Positions 11,816 through 22,900 of a stretch of 64,000 bases of DNA are shown one piece after another. Within the stretch, counting starts at the first letter, position 1, and each line of letters opens with the position of its first letter. A model generated the notes under the pieces. That model was not told the origin of the DNA. It did no database searches and saw only the letters and a list, made by a program, of their open reading frames with translations. The translations under genes were made by a program, and so were the position numbers. Origin of the DNA: Notolepis coatsorum. Taxonomy: Eukaryota > Chordata > Actinopteri > Aulopiformes > Paralepididae. Location: assembly GCA_963971535.1 (NCBI GenBank), contig OZ020589.1, positions 86,565,796 through 86,629,795 on the forward strand, given 5' to 3'.

Positions 11816-12059
11816 TGACTCTGTTGAGCTGCCAGGTTTTCGAAGGTGTTTAATTCAAGTTAGAATGCCTTTACGGTAAGGCTTAAAGAAATATTAGCTT
11901 TTAGGAACTCCATGCACAAACCATTAGTTGCTTTAAGTTACAGTTATGCAGCAGATGCTGTTAGTAGTTTAAAGCCCTGTGGGTTAACTGGACCTGGCGA
12001 TACGGTAAGGTCTGCTAGTTAATTCTAAAGTTTTGATAATGTTAAACTCATTTGGGAGG

Positions 12060-12224
12060 CCCCCCCCCCTCCTCCGTCCCTCCATCCCTCTCCCCCTCTC
12101 CCCCTCCCTCCGTCCCTCCCTTTCCCCCTCCCTCCGCCTCTGTCTCTCCTTGTGTTTCTCCCTGTGTCTCTCCTTCCCTCCCCTCCTTCCCTTTCTCCAT
12201 GTGCCCCCCCCCCCCCCCCTCCAA
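12060..12224. repeat. Second polypyrimidine tract
   Basis: About 165 bp of C/T-rich plus strand with poly-C runs at both ends (12061-12069 and near 12205-12219). It resembles the tract at 11500 and is inside the same LTR element. Confidence 0.85.
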
Positions 12225-14635
12225 TGCTTGCCTTCGAATGGTTTATGGGTACGCTGCAGACCATTTCTAGTTTAGGTGGTGGACTGCTAAATTGGGTTTA
12301 GGCTTCCATTTAAGGGTCCCTCCATCTCCCTGACTGGCCCTGGTGATATCCGGCCTTGGGTGTGGCGTGTATGTTTCGAATGGATGTGTGAAGTCCAGAA
12401 GGGTTTGTTATGTAAGCGATGGTTTTACAATTGGTTGGTTTTGTTTGGATTAGTTGAGGATTGGGAATGGGATATATGTTTTTTCATGTAGACGGTCCCC
12501 TATCTCCCCCTCCTGTCAGGGTCCTTGGTGGCAGGGTTGGCTTTACGTCAGGTTGTGTGTGTTATTAGTTGGATGTTTGTTTTGAACTACGTTGTTATTA
12601 TGTATGTGAAATAGGTACCGGATGGGCGCTGGCCTGTCTGGGTACAGGTAATGGTGGGACGAGTTGTAATATTCCTTGAAAAAGGGGCCTGGGGTGTTTT
12701 CGTTCAGGATCGATACTGAGGGGAAAATGCTTCAGACTAAGAAATGGCAGGTCGTTGAGAAATCAAGGATCTGTGAGGATATTGCTTAAAGTATAGTACG
12801 GGTGTCCATGAGTTTATAACATGGACAGCTGCGCTGTGCAAACGGTCAAGGGTTTAGTGATATAAGTCACTAAAAATTTATTTTTCCCTTGGAAGCAGTT
12901 GGGAGAAGAGTCAACACCAAGAGTTTTTGGTGTTGTAGGGGGAAAATGTGTTAATGTGTAATGAAATTGATGTTGTATGAAGAATGTCAAAGCGATGTTA
13001 AGACGTAAATGTGGAAGGTAATGAAGGAAGAAGTATAATTTTTGATTTCCATAGTAGGGTTTGAGAAACAAAACAAAGAAAGCAATAGGAGAAGTTAATA
13101 ATACATTTATACATAGTCAATACGCTGAGGGGTCATTTAAAGTATGAAATGAGATCAGCATGAAAAAATTCATCGAGGCAAAAAGAAATTGGAACAGAGG
13201 AAGGACCAGGTTTACCAAGATTATTAGACAATTGATAGGCTGTGTGGGACTAATGTTTGTATTCCCCAGAAAATCATGTAAGAGGAACACGCAAGGGATT
13301 GGAACCTCCAGTTTTCCGGTTGGACGAACGGACATAAACAAAGCTAAGGCCGTATCGTTAAATTCAAATAAATCACACCAAATCTCTCTAGAAATATTAG
13401 TATAGAGTTGCCCGACATTTCCAATGCAATGATAGTGGAAATGACAAGGGAAATGCCACTGATGTTAAGTTTGGGTGTTTTTGCTTTCTTTCTGCACAGG
13501 TGCTTGGCAGGACAGATGGGGCTCTGACGATTTCAATACCAACTGGGGAAACGGCTATATAAGCCTTGGTATAAGTATGAATGATAAGCCATTTATCAAT
13601 CCCTGTCTGCACCGGTAAAAATCAGGAAGTGTGAGTGATTTTTAACTCAAGTAGGTAAAAATAGTTTTAGACACAGAGAAACTTGTTTTTCCAAACGGTA
13701 ATTGCAGGAGTATTTGAAAGTGGAGTAGGGAGGGGGTAGGCTCCCCGAACCTCTACTCCACAGCAGGCGGCAGTGGAATCGGAAGATTCCGTGGACACGT
13801 TAAACATACATATAGTAGCTGGGGAGATACTGAATGTGTCTAGAAGATGACCAACATCTTACTGTGTTACCGTCTAGTCGGCCCAGGAAACGTTGCATGT
13901 AAGTATATGTGGGCACTGGGTGGTAGGTGGATGACGGTCCACACCTAGTAGCGGGGCAGTGCACCGGAGGGGGCAAAGCACCTGCTGTGAACAGGCCAGG
14001 CTGGTGAAAACGGTCAAAGTTTCCATACCCATAGTGAAGTGGGATGGGGAGCAGACCGTAGGTTTCAAAACTGATTGGCTGATAGGTACTACGGACAGTC
14101 AGCCGCTTGGGGTCCTGACTTGATGATGGACTATGAGATCACTATCGACTGCGTCACCGGCCGGTCAGATGAGTATTATGACCTAATTGGCATAAATGCG
14201 TCTGGCTCAATGTACAGTCAGGCCACAGTAAGCCGAAACCGAATGCGTTAGTAGGCGAGTTGTGCTTCTGTGATCAGCAGGTTTGAAAAGAACCACTGGG
14301 AAGCAGAGGGGTAAGGGGTGTCGATTCAGAGGAATCTGGACTGTCACTCCTAAGATTGGAAAGGGACCCAGCCTTAAACTGCACCTGAAGGTAAAATAAG
14401 GGGACTTCTTCCGTTCATGAGAGGAGACCTTACCGCCGGAAGTGGAGGCCTGTATCCCTGTTGGGGGAGAGGGGGGCCGGCGTAGGAGGCAAGGCGGCTT
14501 TGAAAAACCGGTTGTCCCACGCTTTGCACCTCCTAAACTCATTTGGGGAGAGGTGCATCTAAGAGGGGAAGGAGTGCATCCGAACGGGAGGAGGGTACTC
14601 TTAACTGGTAGGAGGTTGAAAGGGTCAAAGCGAGA
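12225..14635 (+). other. ERV-like element internal region, mostly uninterpreted
   Basis: About 2.4 kb with many stops on both strands. A short frame at about 13500-13617 (AWQDRWGSDDFNTNWGNGY) follows a pyrimidine-rich TTTCTTTCTGCACAG that looks like a splice acceptor. Another short frame near 14123-14215 (MMDYEITIDCVTGRSDEYYD) is open for about 40 codons. Either could be remnants of an envelope-like or captured exon; I could not identify them. Confidence 0.4.
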
Positions 14636-15640
14636 ATGTCGGAGACACAGCAGGTTCACCTTAGTGGAACATTGATAGGAGAAACTGAAGGTTTAGATGC
14701 AATAACAATAGCAAAAGTAGACAATCTGTCTATTTCAATAACTGGAAATGTCACAATAGAAGTGAAGAAGCAATGGCCAAATATATTCAGGCCTTTACAA
14801 AACCTTGTATTTAAGTATAGAATAGGAGGCTGTTATATATTGAGAAACCAAAACAAAAAAGAGAAAAAGAAAACACGAAGGGCGATGAAAAGAAATAATG
14901 CCGATAATGGCAACATGCTGACAACCTTTGCAGACACTCCCGTAGAAAGATTGATACCTGAAGTTAATCTGATTGAGTTGGATGTGATGGAATTCCCTCA
15001 GGTGACCAGTATGACGGAGGGACTGGAAATAATTACTTTGATTCCAATACAGGGGGTCTTAGAGGAGAGAGAACCAGAGACAACTGTTTTACTCCAACCA
15101 GAACCGATCCATGCTGGAGTGTCCATTGCAGGTGACTGCAGTTTAACCAAGGGACAAAGAAAGCGACTGAGGAAAGCGGCGTTGTTACAGCAGTCCCACA
15201 AAGTCCACTCTGGCCGTACGGCTGGAACAGAGACCGACAGCAGGTATGGGAATATACACGAACAGTTTCCACAGCCCACCAGTTTCCCTTGTCCAGAGGT
15301 CCCCCGACACCAGAGCCAGGATGAGAGGCGTGGGCCGGTGATGAGGAGCCAGCCAGCGAGGGCCAGGGTGGAGGAAGAGAGGATGACGTGCCTCTCTCCA
15401 GAAAGACAGAGAGCGTTCGCGGAAGTGTCCGAAAGACATGAGACAGTCCGTAGAAAACTGATGGAGAAGCAGCTGGCGGTTGACCAAGTCATACGCGAGA
15501 GGGAGATGCTAGAACAAGAGCTGGCGAAACAGACTGAGATCATGAGTGATGTAATTTTGGAAGTTATGTTTCGTACTGCAGAACAAGGACTCAGTGAACA
15601 AGAGAAGTCACTTGCTCTGTTACCTGAACGGGGAGCGTAG
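14636..15640 (+). CDS. Gag-like ORF of the ERV-like element
   Basis: 334 codons, starting at an ATG in a GAGAATGTCGG context and ending at TAG (15638-15640). No known domain was recognised in the N-terminal third (TQQVHLSGTLIGETEG). A Lys/Arg-rich patch (KKEKKKTRR) follows at about residues 74-84. A Gln/Arg/Pro-rich middle precedes a charged helix-prone segment (about residues 255-320, ERQRAFAEVSERHETVRRKL) that looks like a coiled coil. Downstream of the TAG the same frame stays open to 15964 and includes a CCHC knuckle, so the stop splits what looks like a gag-type protein. The order (basic, coiled coil, nucleocapsid) fits a Gag polyprotein, but no capsid signature was seen. Its position near the 3' end of the internal region is unusual for gag. 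Confidence 0.5.
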   Translation: MSETQQVHLSGTLIGETEGLDAITIAKVDNLSISITGNVTIEVKKQWPNIFRPLQNLVFKYRIGGCYILRNQNKKEKKKTRRAMKRNNADNGNMLTTFADTPVERLIPEVNLIELDVMEFPQVTSMTEGLEIITLIPIQGVLEEREPETTVLLQPEPIHAGVSIAGDCSLTKGQRKRLRKAALLQQSHKVHSGRTAGTETDSRYGNIHEQFPQPTSFPCPEVPRHQSQDERRGPVMRSQPARARVEEERMTCLSPERQRAFAEVSERHETVRRKLMEKQLAVDQVIREREMLEQELAKQTEIMSDVILEVMFRTAEQGLSEQEKSLALLPERGA

Positions 15641-15964
15641 CAGCGAGGGAATGATGACAGCCGCAGGAGGGGTGAGTTTCCAGGCCCCTCCCAACAACAA
15701 AAGGCCCAAGGAGCGGCGGCTGGAAAGAACAGGTATGCACCTCTCTCCTCCAGACAACAGGACATGCAACCAGAGGACCGGAGAAGGGTGTACCTGTCGG
15801 GAGCTGTGGGATACCAGCCGAAAGACTGCTGGAGTTGTGGTGAACTGGGACACAACGCCCGATCATGTGGCAAAGGGTGGCGGGCTCAGAAAGAGTCCAT
15901 CAGAGGACAGTTGGGACATTTTCAGAGGGAGTGTGTAAAGAGGTCGTGTCTGCAAAGGCCATAG
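15641..15964 (+). CDS. Zinc-knuckle (nucleocapsid-like) frame after an in-frame TAG
   Basis: The frame of the preceding gag-like ORF continues without another stop for 107 codons. It contains CWSCGELGHNARSC, a perfect C-x2-C-x4-H-x4-C knuckle (about 15827-15870), followed by a degenerate second knuckle ending GQLGHFQREC whose first two cysteines are replaced (Ser and Arg). CCHC knuckles bind genomic RNA in retroviral and LTR-retrotransposon Gag. Whether it is reached by stop-codon readthrough, by splicing, or is simply cut off by a nonsense mutation cannot be told from the sequence. Confidence 0.55.
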   Translation, partial: QRGNDDSRRRGEFPGPSQQQKAQGAAAGKNRYAPLSSRQQDMQPEDRRRVYLSGAVGYQPKDCWSCGELGHNARSCGKGWRAQKESIRGQLGHFQRECVKRSCLQRP

Positions 15965-17210
15965 GCTGAATACAACGTGGAGGAAATGTACAGGAGGAGC
16001 TATAACGCGCAGGAAGGAAATAATAATAAAAGTAATAAATTAAATAAGGAATGCGACTGATTAGAATAAAAATAGAAAGGAGATACATAGATAGGTTAGA
16101 TGTTTAGATTATGTGTGCAAGTTACTAAAACGGTTTGGAAGACTAACAAGGGTAAGTTGGGGCTGTAGAGGGATGAAGTAACTGGCAATTGCATGAGCTA
16201 ATCGTACTAACGAAATGGTGGTTTTAAAACAGGAACAATGGAAAATGTTTAATATTAGACAGAGTAATAACAAACTATTTTAGTAGTGATTATACATACT
16301 TGATCCAAGGGTGGTCAAGGAGACTTTTCTTTATTTCATTTCTTTTTAATTTTTAATTTTTCTTTCTTAGTTTTTGCGGGGGTATTTATGCCTCTAGATG
16401 ATAGTTTAATTCTGTTTGATGGGTGTGTTGCATGGAGACACTTTTGTTTATTTTTTTTGCAATTTTCTTTGTTTTTGTTTATATTCTCTATTTTTTTAGG
16501 AACTGACTGGCTGGGAGGGATCTCTCGCCGGTCAGGGATAGCAGGTGGTGGTGACACAGCGGGACTGGTAGGAATGTCTAATATAATGGGCTGGAAACAA
16601 GGAGGGTGGACGAGAGCTGGTTCATGATTTTGTTTTCCGCTCATTGAGAGTCCAGAAGTAGAATCTGGGGAGTTGTGTCACGTTTTTGTGTATGGTAAGT
16701 GTTGGGAAGATGTGTTTCTCTGTCTATAGGTAAGCTCTGTGGGTTTTGGTCGCCATTGGCCAAATAGTTTTCATGTAGGGTGCAGACATGTGTAGTTGAT
16801 AATTGGCTTATGGGGGACTCTGCACCGGCTTTTAATCTTTTTGTGCGGTGCAATAATCCTTTTCTTTCAGAGTCAGACACACAAATAGACATGTTTGGTT
16901 AAATACACAATAAGTATAGTACAATAAACAAAAAAGCTGATAAATGGGACGATGTTCTCTTTGTATAGAGAAACGGACCTAGACTGGATGTCAACTTTCA
17001 ATAACTGATAAATGTGTGTGATTGGAGGAGTTTAACAAGGGTGGGAAAGAGTGAATGATGATTTTGTAACTGTACAGACGGAAATGGGTTTGGTAGTTAA
17101 ATTTTTGGATTTTTTGAATTTTAAAAAAATATTAGCAAAAATGGTAATTATGGTTTAACATGTTTAATTTAGAACATATTGGTGCTATATAATGGGTTAT
17201 GAAACCCACT
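15965..17210 (+). other. 3' untranslated internal region of the ERV-like element
   Basis: AT-rich stretch without a supported ORF, with T-rich runs near 16320-16375 and 16440-16500. Confidence 0.5.
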
Positions 17211-17220
17211 AAGGGTGGAA
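17211..17220 (+). promoter_or_regulatory. Polypurine-tract-like site
   Basis: AAGGGTGGAA directly abuts the 3' LTR start TGTTGTGTAT. One T interrupts the purine run. Position is as expected for plus-strand priming. Confidence 0.5.
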
Positions 17221-18658
17221 TGTTGTGTATTATCAAAATGAAACATGTAAAAACTCAAGAAAACTGTACAAATGATACCGGATGAAATACTGTTGTAAGT
17301 TGTATTACAGAATGAATAAAAAATCAGCCTAGCGGTCTCCCAAAGGAAAACAAGCCACCAGCTGTTAAACAGTGTCAAACCCCTCACATAGCTGTTATCA
17401 GCAAGACCACTGAGGATCAGATGACAATCTCCTCTCACACAAATGGAGGTGAGCAGGAAAGAGGTTTGTTTACTGTAGCTCAAAATATAGTGGGGGTCAG
17501 AGTTTTATTGACCTAGCCTGACCTAGATGGGTGACGTAATTAAAGATCTCAGCAGCTGGTTAAAAACACTGGTCACTAGAAAAACGAAATGCAGTTAACC
17601 AGAATAATTTACAAATTAACCAGAGAACAAGACATTTACTAAAAGCAAAGCAAGGACCTTTATGTTAAAAACTAAACAAGATACTTAGTGATCAAATAAA
17701 GCTAAAACAAGGTTAAAGATTACTCCAATAGAAATACAATCAGTATGATGAACAATCAAATAAAGTTCAATTACATAAGTTACATGTGGACATAACTCAA
17801 GGAAAAACTATTAGGAAAACTAGTCAAAATAAAGAATAACTCTAAAATAATAAGGATAAGAAAACCATGACACAGGACTCCTTATCGGTTAAATCAAGAA
17901 GCCAGTATACTATTTCTGTTGAAGGACAGATGCAATTCTCTGTTCAAGGAGAGAAGAACTGTAGAAACTTCCCAATAAGGTAATGGAAATAGAATGGCTA
18001 ATAGACAGTAGGATTCTCCCCGTTATAGACTGCATCAGGGTCACCCTGTAAACTCCGTTTCACCAGACCAGGACGACGTGTCACTCAAAAGGGATCTTCT
18101 AGAAGTAAGTTAGCCAATAGGGAAGCAGGGGCTCTGGAGTGACGTCACCTGACGGGCAGGGAAAATGGGAGGGGATTTCTCTTTTTAATACTGCAGGGAA
18201 GCTGATGGAGACAGACAGAGACACCCACCGACAGAGAGGAGAACAGGATCGCATCGCAGCAGGGGATCCAGACTCCACAGAGAGGACGAACCAAGCGCTC
18301 CCAGCTTTGAGGATCCCGGACAACCAGGGTTGCTTTGGCAAACAGCAGCAAACAAAGAAACACAGCCTTGTGTTGTCTGGACAACCTGAGACAACCACAC
18401 CAGGAGAAAGCGCTCTGACCGGCCGCAGGATATCTAATCACCGGGGCCGATGATTAGATATCCAATGAAGACCCTGTACTAAGTTGATTCATCTAGCTTG
18501 TGTTTATTGAAATGGAAATAAACACAGCTTTGTTTTATTCAAACCACCTCGTCTGCGTTTCCTTCCTACAACCGAACACTTGAAATGCAAACAATGGAGA
18601 GTAGAAGGGTACAAACTATACGATCACAGAGACTAGATAATGAATGAAGAATACTTCA
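17221..18658 (+). repeat. 3' LTR of the ERV-like element
   Basis: 1438 bp, near-identical to 5449-6904, ending AATACTTCA before the TSD TAGT (18659-18662). AATAAA at 18517-18522. Segment 18429-18455 differs from the 5' LTR by a short replaced block (AGGATATCTAATC). Confidence 0.85.
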
Positions 18659-18662
18659 TAGT

Positions 18663-18775
18663 ACTAGTACTCCGCATTGTGTACAGAGTAGTACTAGTAC
18701 TCAGCATTGTGTACAGAGTAGTACTAGTACTTAGTGATGTGTATAGAGTAGTACTAGTACTCAGCGTTGTGTAGT
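18663..18775. repeat. 30-bp minisatellite, right part
   Basis: Nearly four more units of the GTGTACAGAGTAGTACTAGT minisatellite resume immediately after the ERV-like element, showing that the element landed inside the array. Confidence 0.9.
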
Positions 18776-19006
18776 AATGTAGTATTTACATTACAAAGAT
18801 GTGTTACAGTTACTGAATAAAACTGTACAAAAACGAGTGATTTCTCAGAAGCATGTTTGAAAAGGGGAAAGGCTTTCTGATGGTGAGATTAAGGACACAC
18901 TTAAGCATTACATCACACGCAGGAGTGCGTTATGAGAATTAGAGCATGCCTAGGGGTGGTCGAGGCACAGTTCACAGCTAATCACAGCTAGAAGACATTA
19001 TACCAG
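18776..19006. other. No gene recognised
   Basis: Spacer between the minisatellite and the piggyBac element; I see nothing in it. Confidence 0.6.
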
Positions 19007-19025
19007 TTAACCCTTAGAAGTCTAA
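19007..19025 (+). repeat. piggyBac 3' terminal end with TTAA
   Basis: TTAACCCTTAGAAGTCTAA, closely related to TTAACCCTTGAGAGTCCAA at 53230. It is the end nearest the transposase stop codon. Confidence 0.65.
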
Positions 19026-19354
19026 CCTAAATAGCTCCTCCTCCTGAGAATTTCCCCCTTTTTTTTTGTTACATAATATAAAATTACAGATTCATACCTT
19101 CAAAATAAGCCATCAATTGTCAAATTTGAGACGATAGTTTTCAATCAATGTCCTATCAAACATTCTGGTAAAATCCTAACACCTTTTCAGTATAGGACTT
19201 TGAACTAGATCCAAGTTCATTCAGCTATCTGATGAGAGAACTACACTCCCAGAATTCAATGTGATCATTGTCACTAGCACCATTTCACACCTGAGCAAAG
19301 GCCCAGTCATTCCTTTGTTATTCCAGTGAATGGACCCAGCAGGAGGCCTAGCCT

Positions 19355-19536
19355 GTGTGTGTGTTTCTGTGTGTGTGTGTGTGTCTGTGTCTGTATCTAC
19401 AGTACTGTACCATATCAAAAAAAAATAAGCAAACTAGACTAGATGTAAATGTAATGTGTAAATGTGTAAATGTAAATGTGTGTGTGTGTCTGTCTGTCTG
19501 TGTATGTGTGTGTGTGTATGTGTGTGTGTGTGTCTG
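19355..19536. repeat. (TG)n microsatellites
   Basis: Two TG-rich tracts, 19355-19390 and 19478-19536, with TCTG interruptions, in the 3' flank of the transposase gene. Confidence 0.9.
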
Positions 19537-19595
19537 TGAAACATGTCTTGTACTCATTTACCTCACTAAATACAGCAATGTGTAACTGTAGATTT

Positions 19596-19598
<3 letters not shown>

Positions 19599-19640
<42 letters not shown>
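19599..19640. repeat. (GA)n microsatellite
   Basis: About 20 uninterrupted GA units. Confidence 0.95.
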
Positions 19641-19642
<2 letters not shown>

Positions 19643-19745
19643 CATTTATAATAATTATATTATTAGTTTTTTTACACACACACACTAATAACATGATCAT
19701 AACCAGAGAAAACAAGACCAAAGACAACTGGAATAGAATATCACA

Positions 19746-19755
19746 CAATTTTATT
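19746..19755 (-). terminator. Possible polyadenylation signal of the transposase gene
   Basis: CAATTTTATT on the plus strand reads AATAAAATTG on the minus strand, about 240 bp after the transposase stop. Other AATAAA-like sites are nearby (19925-19935). Confidence 0.4.
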
Positions 19756-19993
19756 AAAAACACATAGAGAATAATAATCAACAAGAAACATCAACTGTAT
19801 CAATTGTATTGTACAATGAACAACCCTATATATCACTTTTGGATTACAATAGTAATACAAGGTGCCTCATATGATATTTGGCAGAGAGCGCGACCACAAT
19901 GAATTTAGGCAAAATCTCAAAAAAAATAAAATTATGCACATGTATAAAAAAAAAAATAGGTGTCTCCTCATGGTTGTATCTGCCTGTTTTGTA

Positions 19994-22900
19994 TCACACT
20001 AAGTGATATGTGAAAAAGCAGTTCCTGTCTGGAATGAGACAGAGGGCCACACCACATTCACCGCACTTCCAGGGGGTCTTCATCTTACAATGTACGCAAA
20101 ACAGGCGGCCAGCCGTGGCCTTCTGGGATTTATCTGCCTGTTGCGTGATCGCAACAGGTAAATGGTTCCTTGGTAGGCGGTCCACTGGTGCTGTGGGTAG
20201 ATTGTCCACTGGCACCTGTACAACTGTGATGCCACACAGCTCAGCTACCAGCTCCTGCTGGAAGACCAGGTGGGTCATCGGCTGCACCTGCTGCTCAGCA
20301 CACAGCTCCATGTGAAGAAGGTAGGAGTTAGTGGCGGCAATGTCCAGATAATGATAGAGCAAAGTCCTGTACCATCGCATGGTCTTGTGGTGTGCAGAGT
20401 AGTACTGGATGAGTTGGTCAGACAAATCAACGCCTCCCATGTACTTGTTGTACTCCAGGACAGGTGTTGGGCATGCAATGTTCTCAATGGACCAGGTCTC
20501 ACTGCGCTTGTTTTTTATTCTCCTCAGCACAGTTTTTCCAGCGAATGACTCGTGGATTGTGGAGCAAACAGAGACTTCACGTGTGTCCATCCACTTCACA
20601 AAGACCAGTGGGCCATCACGTAGCCACCTGATGGTGCCCCTAGCATCCTTCTTTTTGAGAGCATTCACCTCTGTGTGGGGGCATTCTTTTCTGTTGTCTC
20701 TGTACGTTCCACATGCTCCGACACCCAGGCTATGCAGATCCCTGAAAAGCTTTGGACTTGTATAAAAGTTATCGACATACAAATGATATCCCTTGCCCAT
20801 GGGTACTTGCTTGAGGTGTGCTGGCTTTATCAGGGACATGACAGAGTCATATGCCAGTCCAATGCCTGATTTGAACTTTGACTTCCCGGCGTAAACAGCA
20901 AAGTCCGAAGTGTAGCCATTGCTACTGTCAGCCAAAACAAAAAGTTTGAAGCCCCACTTCGTTGGCTTGGCTTTCATGTACTGCTTCATAGAAGTATGGG
21001 CCTTGCTTGCAACCATCCTCTCATCAATGGAAATGTTTTGCCTGGGGTGGTAGAGCGCTTTGCATGCAGACCTGATGGTGTCCATAAGGGGCTTCAGTTT
21101 GAACAGGCGGTCATAGTCTGCTGTCCCCTTCTTTCTGTCATTCACAACATCCTCGTCCGGATCACTCATGTGGACGTTCCAAGATATCGTTCGGAACCTG
21201 TCCCTTGCCATGACAGTGGGTGGAAATGATATGCTGAAAATGGTGTTCTTTTTCCAGTACTGTTGTACTTCTGGCAGTTTCAGAATTGCCATGTAGAGAA
21301 TCAGTCCGAAAAATGTGTACAACTCATTGGTGTTGATGTCAGTCCATTTATATTTTTTGCCACTTGCCTTGCTCTTTGCAGCTTTTTTGTTTGTGTTCCT
21401 GACAAGTGTTTCCACTGCAGCGTTGTCTATGTACAATTTGAATAGGTCCAGTGGTGTATACTTGCAGCTTGGGTTGAGTTTATGTCCAGGTTCTCTTGCT
21501 GGTGTGAACCGTATAGGCTGCGGAGCTGTGTCGTGGTCCTTTTCTGTTTTCCAGGGTTCATTCCAGGGTATGGCTGCTGTCGATCTGGGCCTACCACCAC
21601 CACCACCACCACGCCGACGAGGGCCACCAACACCACCTCTGGGTCTGGTTGCTCCTGGCCGACCAGTGACCACAGGAAGAAGTGGGCCTCTGGAACCCTC
21701 GCCTTCTTCATCGGCTGGTTCACTGATTATAATCAAAAACAATGATTTAATCAATCAATCAAAACCCAGAATAAATAATGTGTATTATCACCAACCTAGT
21801 ATTATATTATTACATATAGTGTACTCACTTTTCAACCGGATCAATGGCAGGTGGCGCACCACGCCGACGAGGGCCACCAACACCACCTCTGGGTCTGGTT
21901 GCTCCTGGCCGACCAGTGACCACAGGAAGACGTGGGCCTCTGGAACCCTCGCCTTCTTCATCGGCTGGTTCACTGATTATAATCAAAAACAATGATTTAA
22001 TCAATCAATCAAAACCCAGAATAAATAATGTGTATTATCACCAACCTAGTATTATATTATTACATATAGTGTACTCACTTTTCAACCGGATCAATGGCAG
22101 GTGGCGCACCACGCCGACGAGGGCCACCAACACCACCTCTGGGTCTGGTTGCTCCTGGCCGACCAGTGACCACAGGAAGACGTGGGCCTCTGGAACCCTC
22201 GCCTTCTTCATCGGCTGGTTCACTGATTATAATCAAAAACAATGATTTAATCAATCAATCAAAACCCAGAATAAATAATGTGTATTATCACCAACCTAGT
22301 ATTATATTATTACATATAGTGTACTCACTTTTCAACCGGATCAATGGCAGGTGGCGCACCACGCCGACGAGGGCCACCAACACCACCTCTGGGTCTGGTT
22401 GCTCCTGGCCGACCAGTGACCACAGGAAGACGTGGGCCTCTGGAACCCTCGCCTTCTTCATCGGCTGGTTCACTGATTATAATCAAAAACAATGATTTAA
22501 TCAATCAATCAAAACCCAGAATAAATAATGTGTATTATCACCAACCTAGTATTATATTATTACATATAGTGTACTCACTTTTCAACCGGATCAATGGCAG
22601 GTGGCGCACCACGCCGACGAGGGCCACCAACACCACCTCTGGGTCTGGTTGCTCCTGGCCGACCAGTGACCACAGGAAGACGTGGGCCTCTGGAACCCTC
22701 GCCTTCTTCATCGGCTGGTTCACTGATTATAATCAAAAACAATGATTTAATCAATCAATCAAAACCCAGAATAAATAATGTGTATTATCACCAACCTAGT
22801 ATTATATTATTACATATAGTGTACTCACTTTTCAACCGGATCAATGGCAGGTGGCGCACCACGCCGACGAGGGCCACCAACACCACCTCTGGGTCTGGTT

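Larger units (their letters stand above)
5449..18658 (+). mobile_element. ERV-like LTR retroelement with gag-like ORF but no recognisable pol
   Basis: Two direct repeats, 5449-6904 and 17221-18658, begin TGTYGTGTATTATC and end AATACTTCA. They are flanked by a 4-bp duplication TAGT (5445-5448, 18659-18662) inside the 30-bp minisatellite. A PBS-like site follows the first LTR and a purine-rich stretch AAGGGTGGAA precedes the second. The internal region is about 10.3 kb, of which about 2.3 kb is a nested LINE. The only protein signals I can support are a gag-like ORF and a zinc knuckle at 14636-15964. Integrity of ends and TSD supports integration as a unit. Absence of pol suggests a non-autonomous element mobilised in trans; this is inference. 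ERV is preferred over Ty3/Gypsy because of the 4-bp TSD and leader layout, but this is not proven. Confidence 0.75.

Noticed and set aside
11462..11853. Pro/Ser/Leu-rich frames resembling a proline-rich protein
   Set aside because: Compositional artefact of the polypyrimidine tract.
14998..15873. Minus-strand 291-aa open frame
   Set aside because: Lies antisense to the gag-like ORF and zinc knuckle, which have recognisable motifs; likely a shadow frame.
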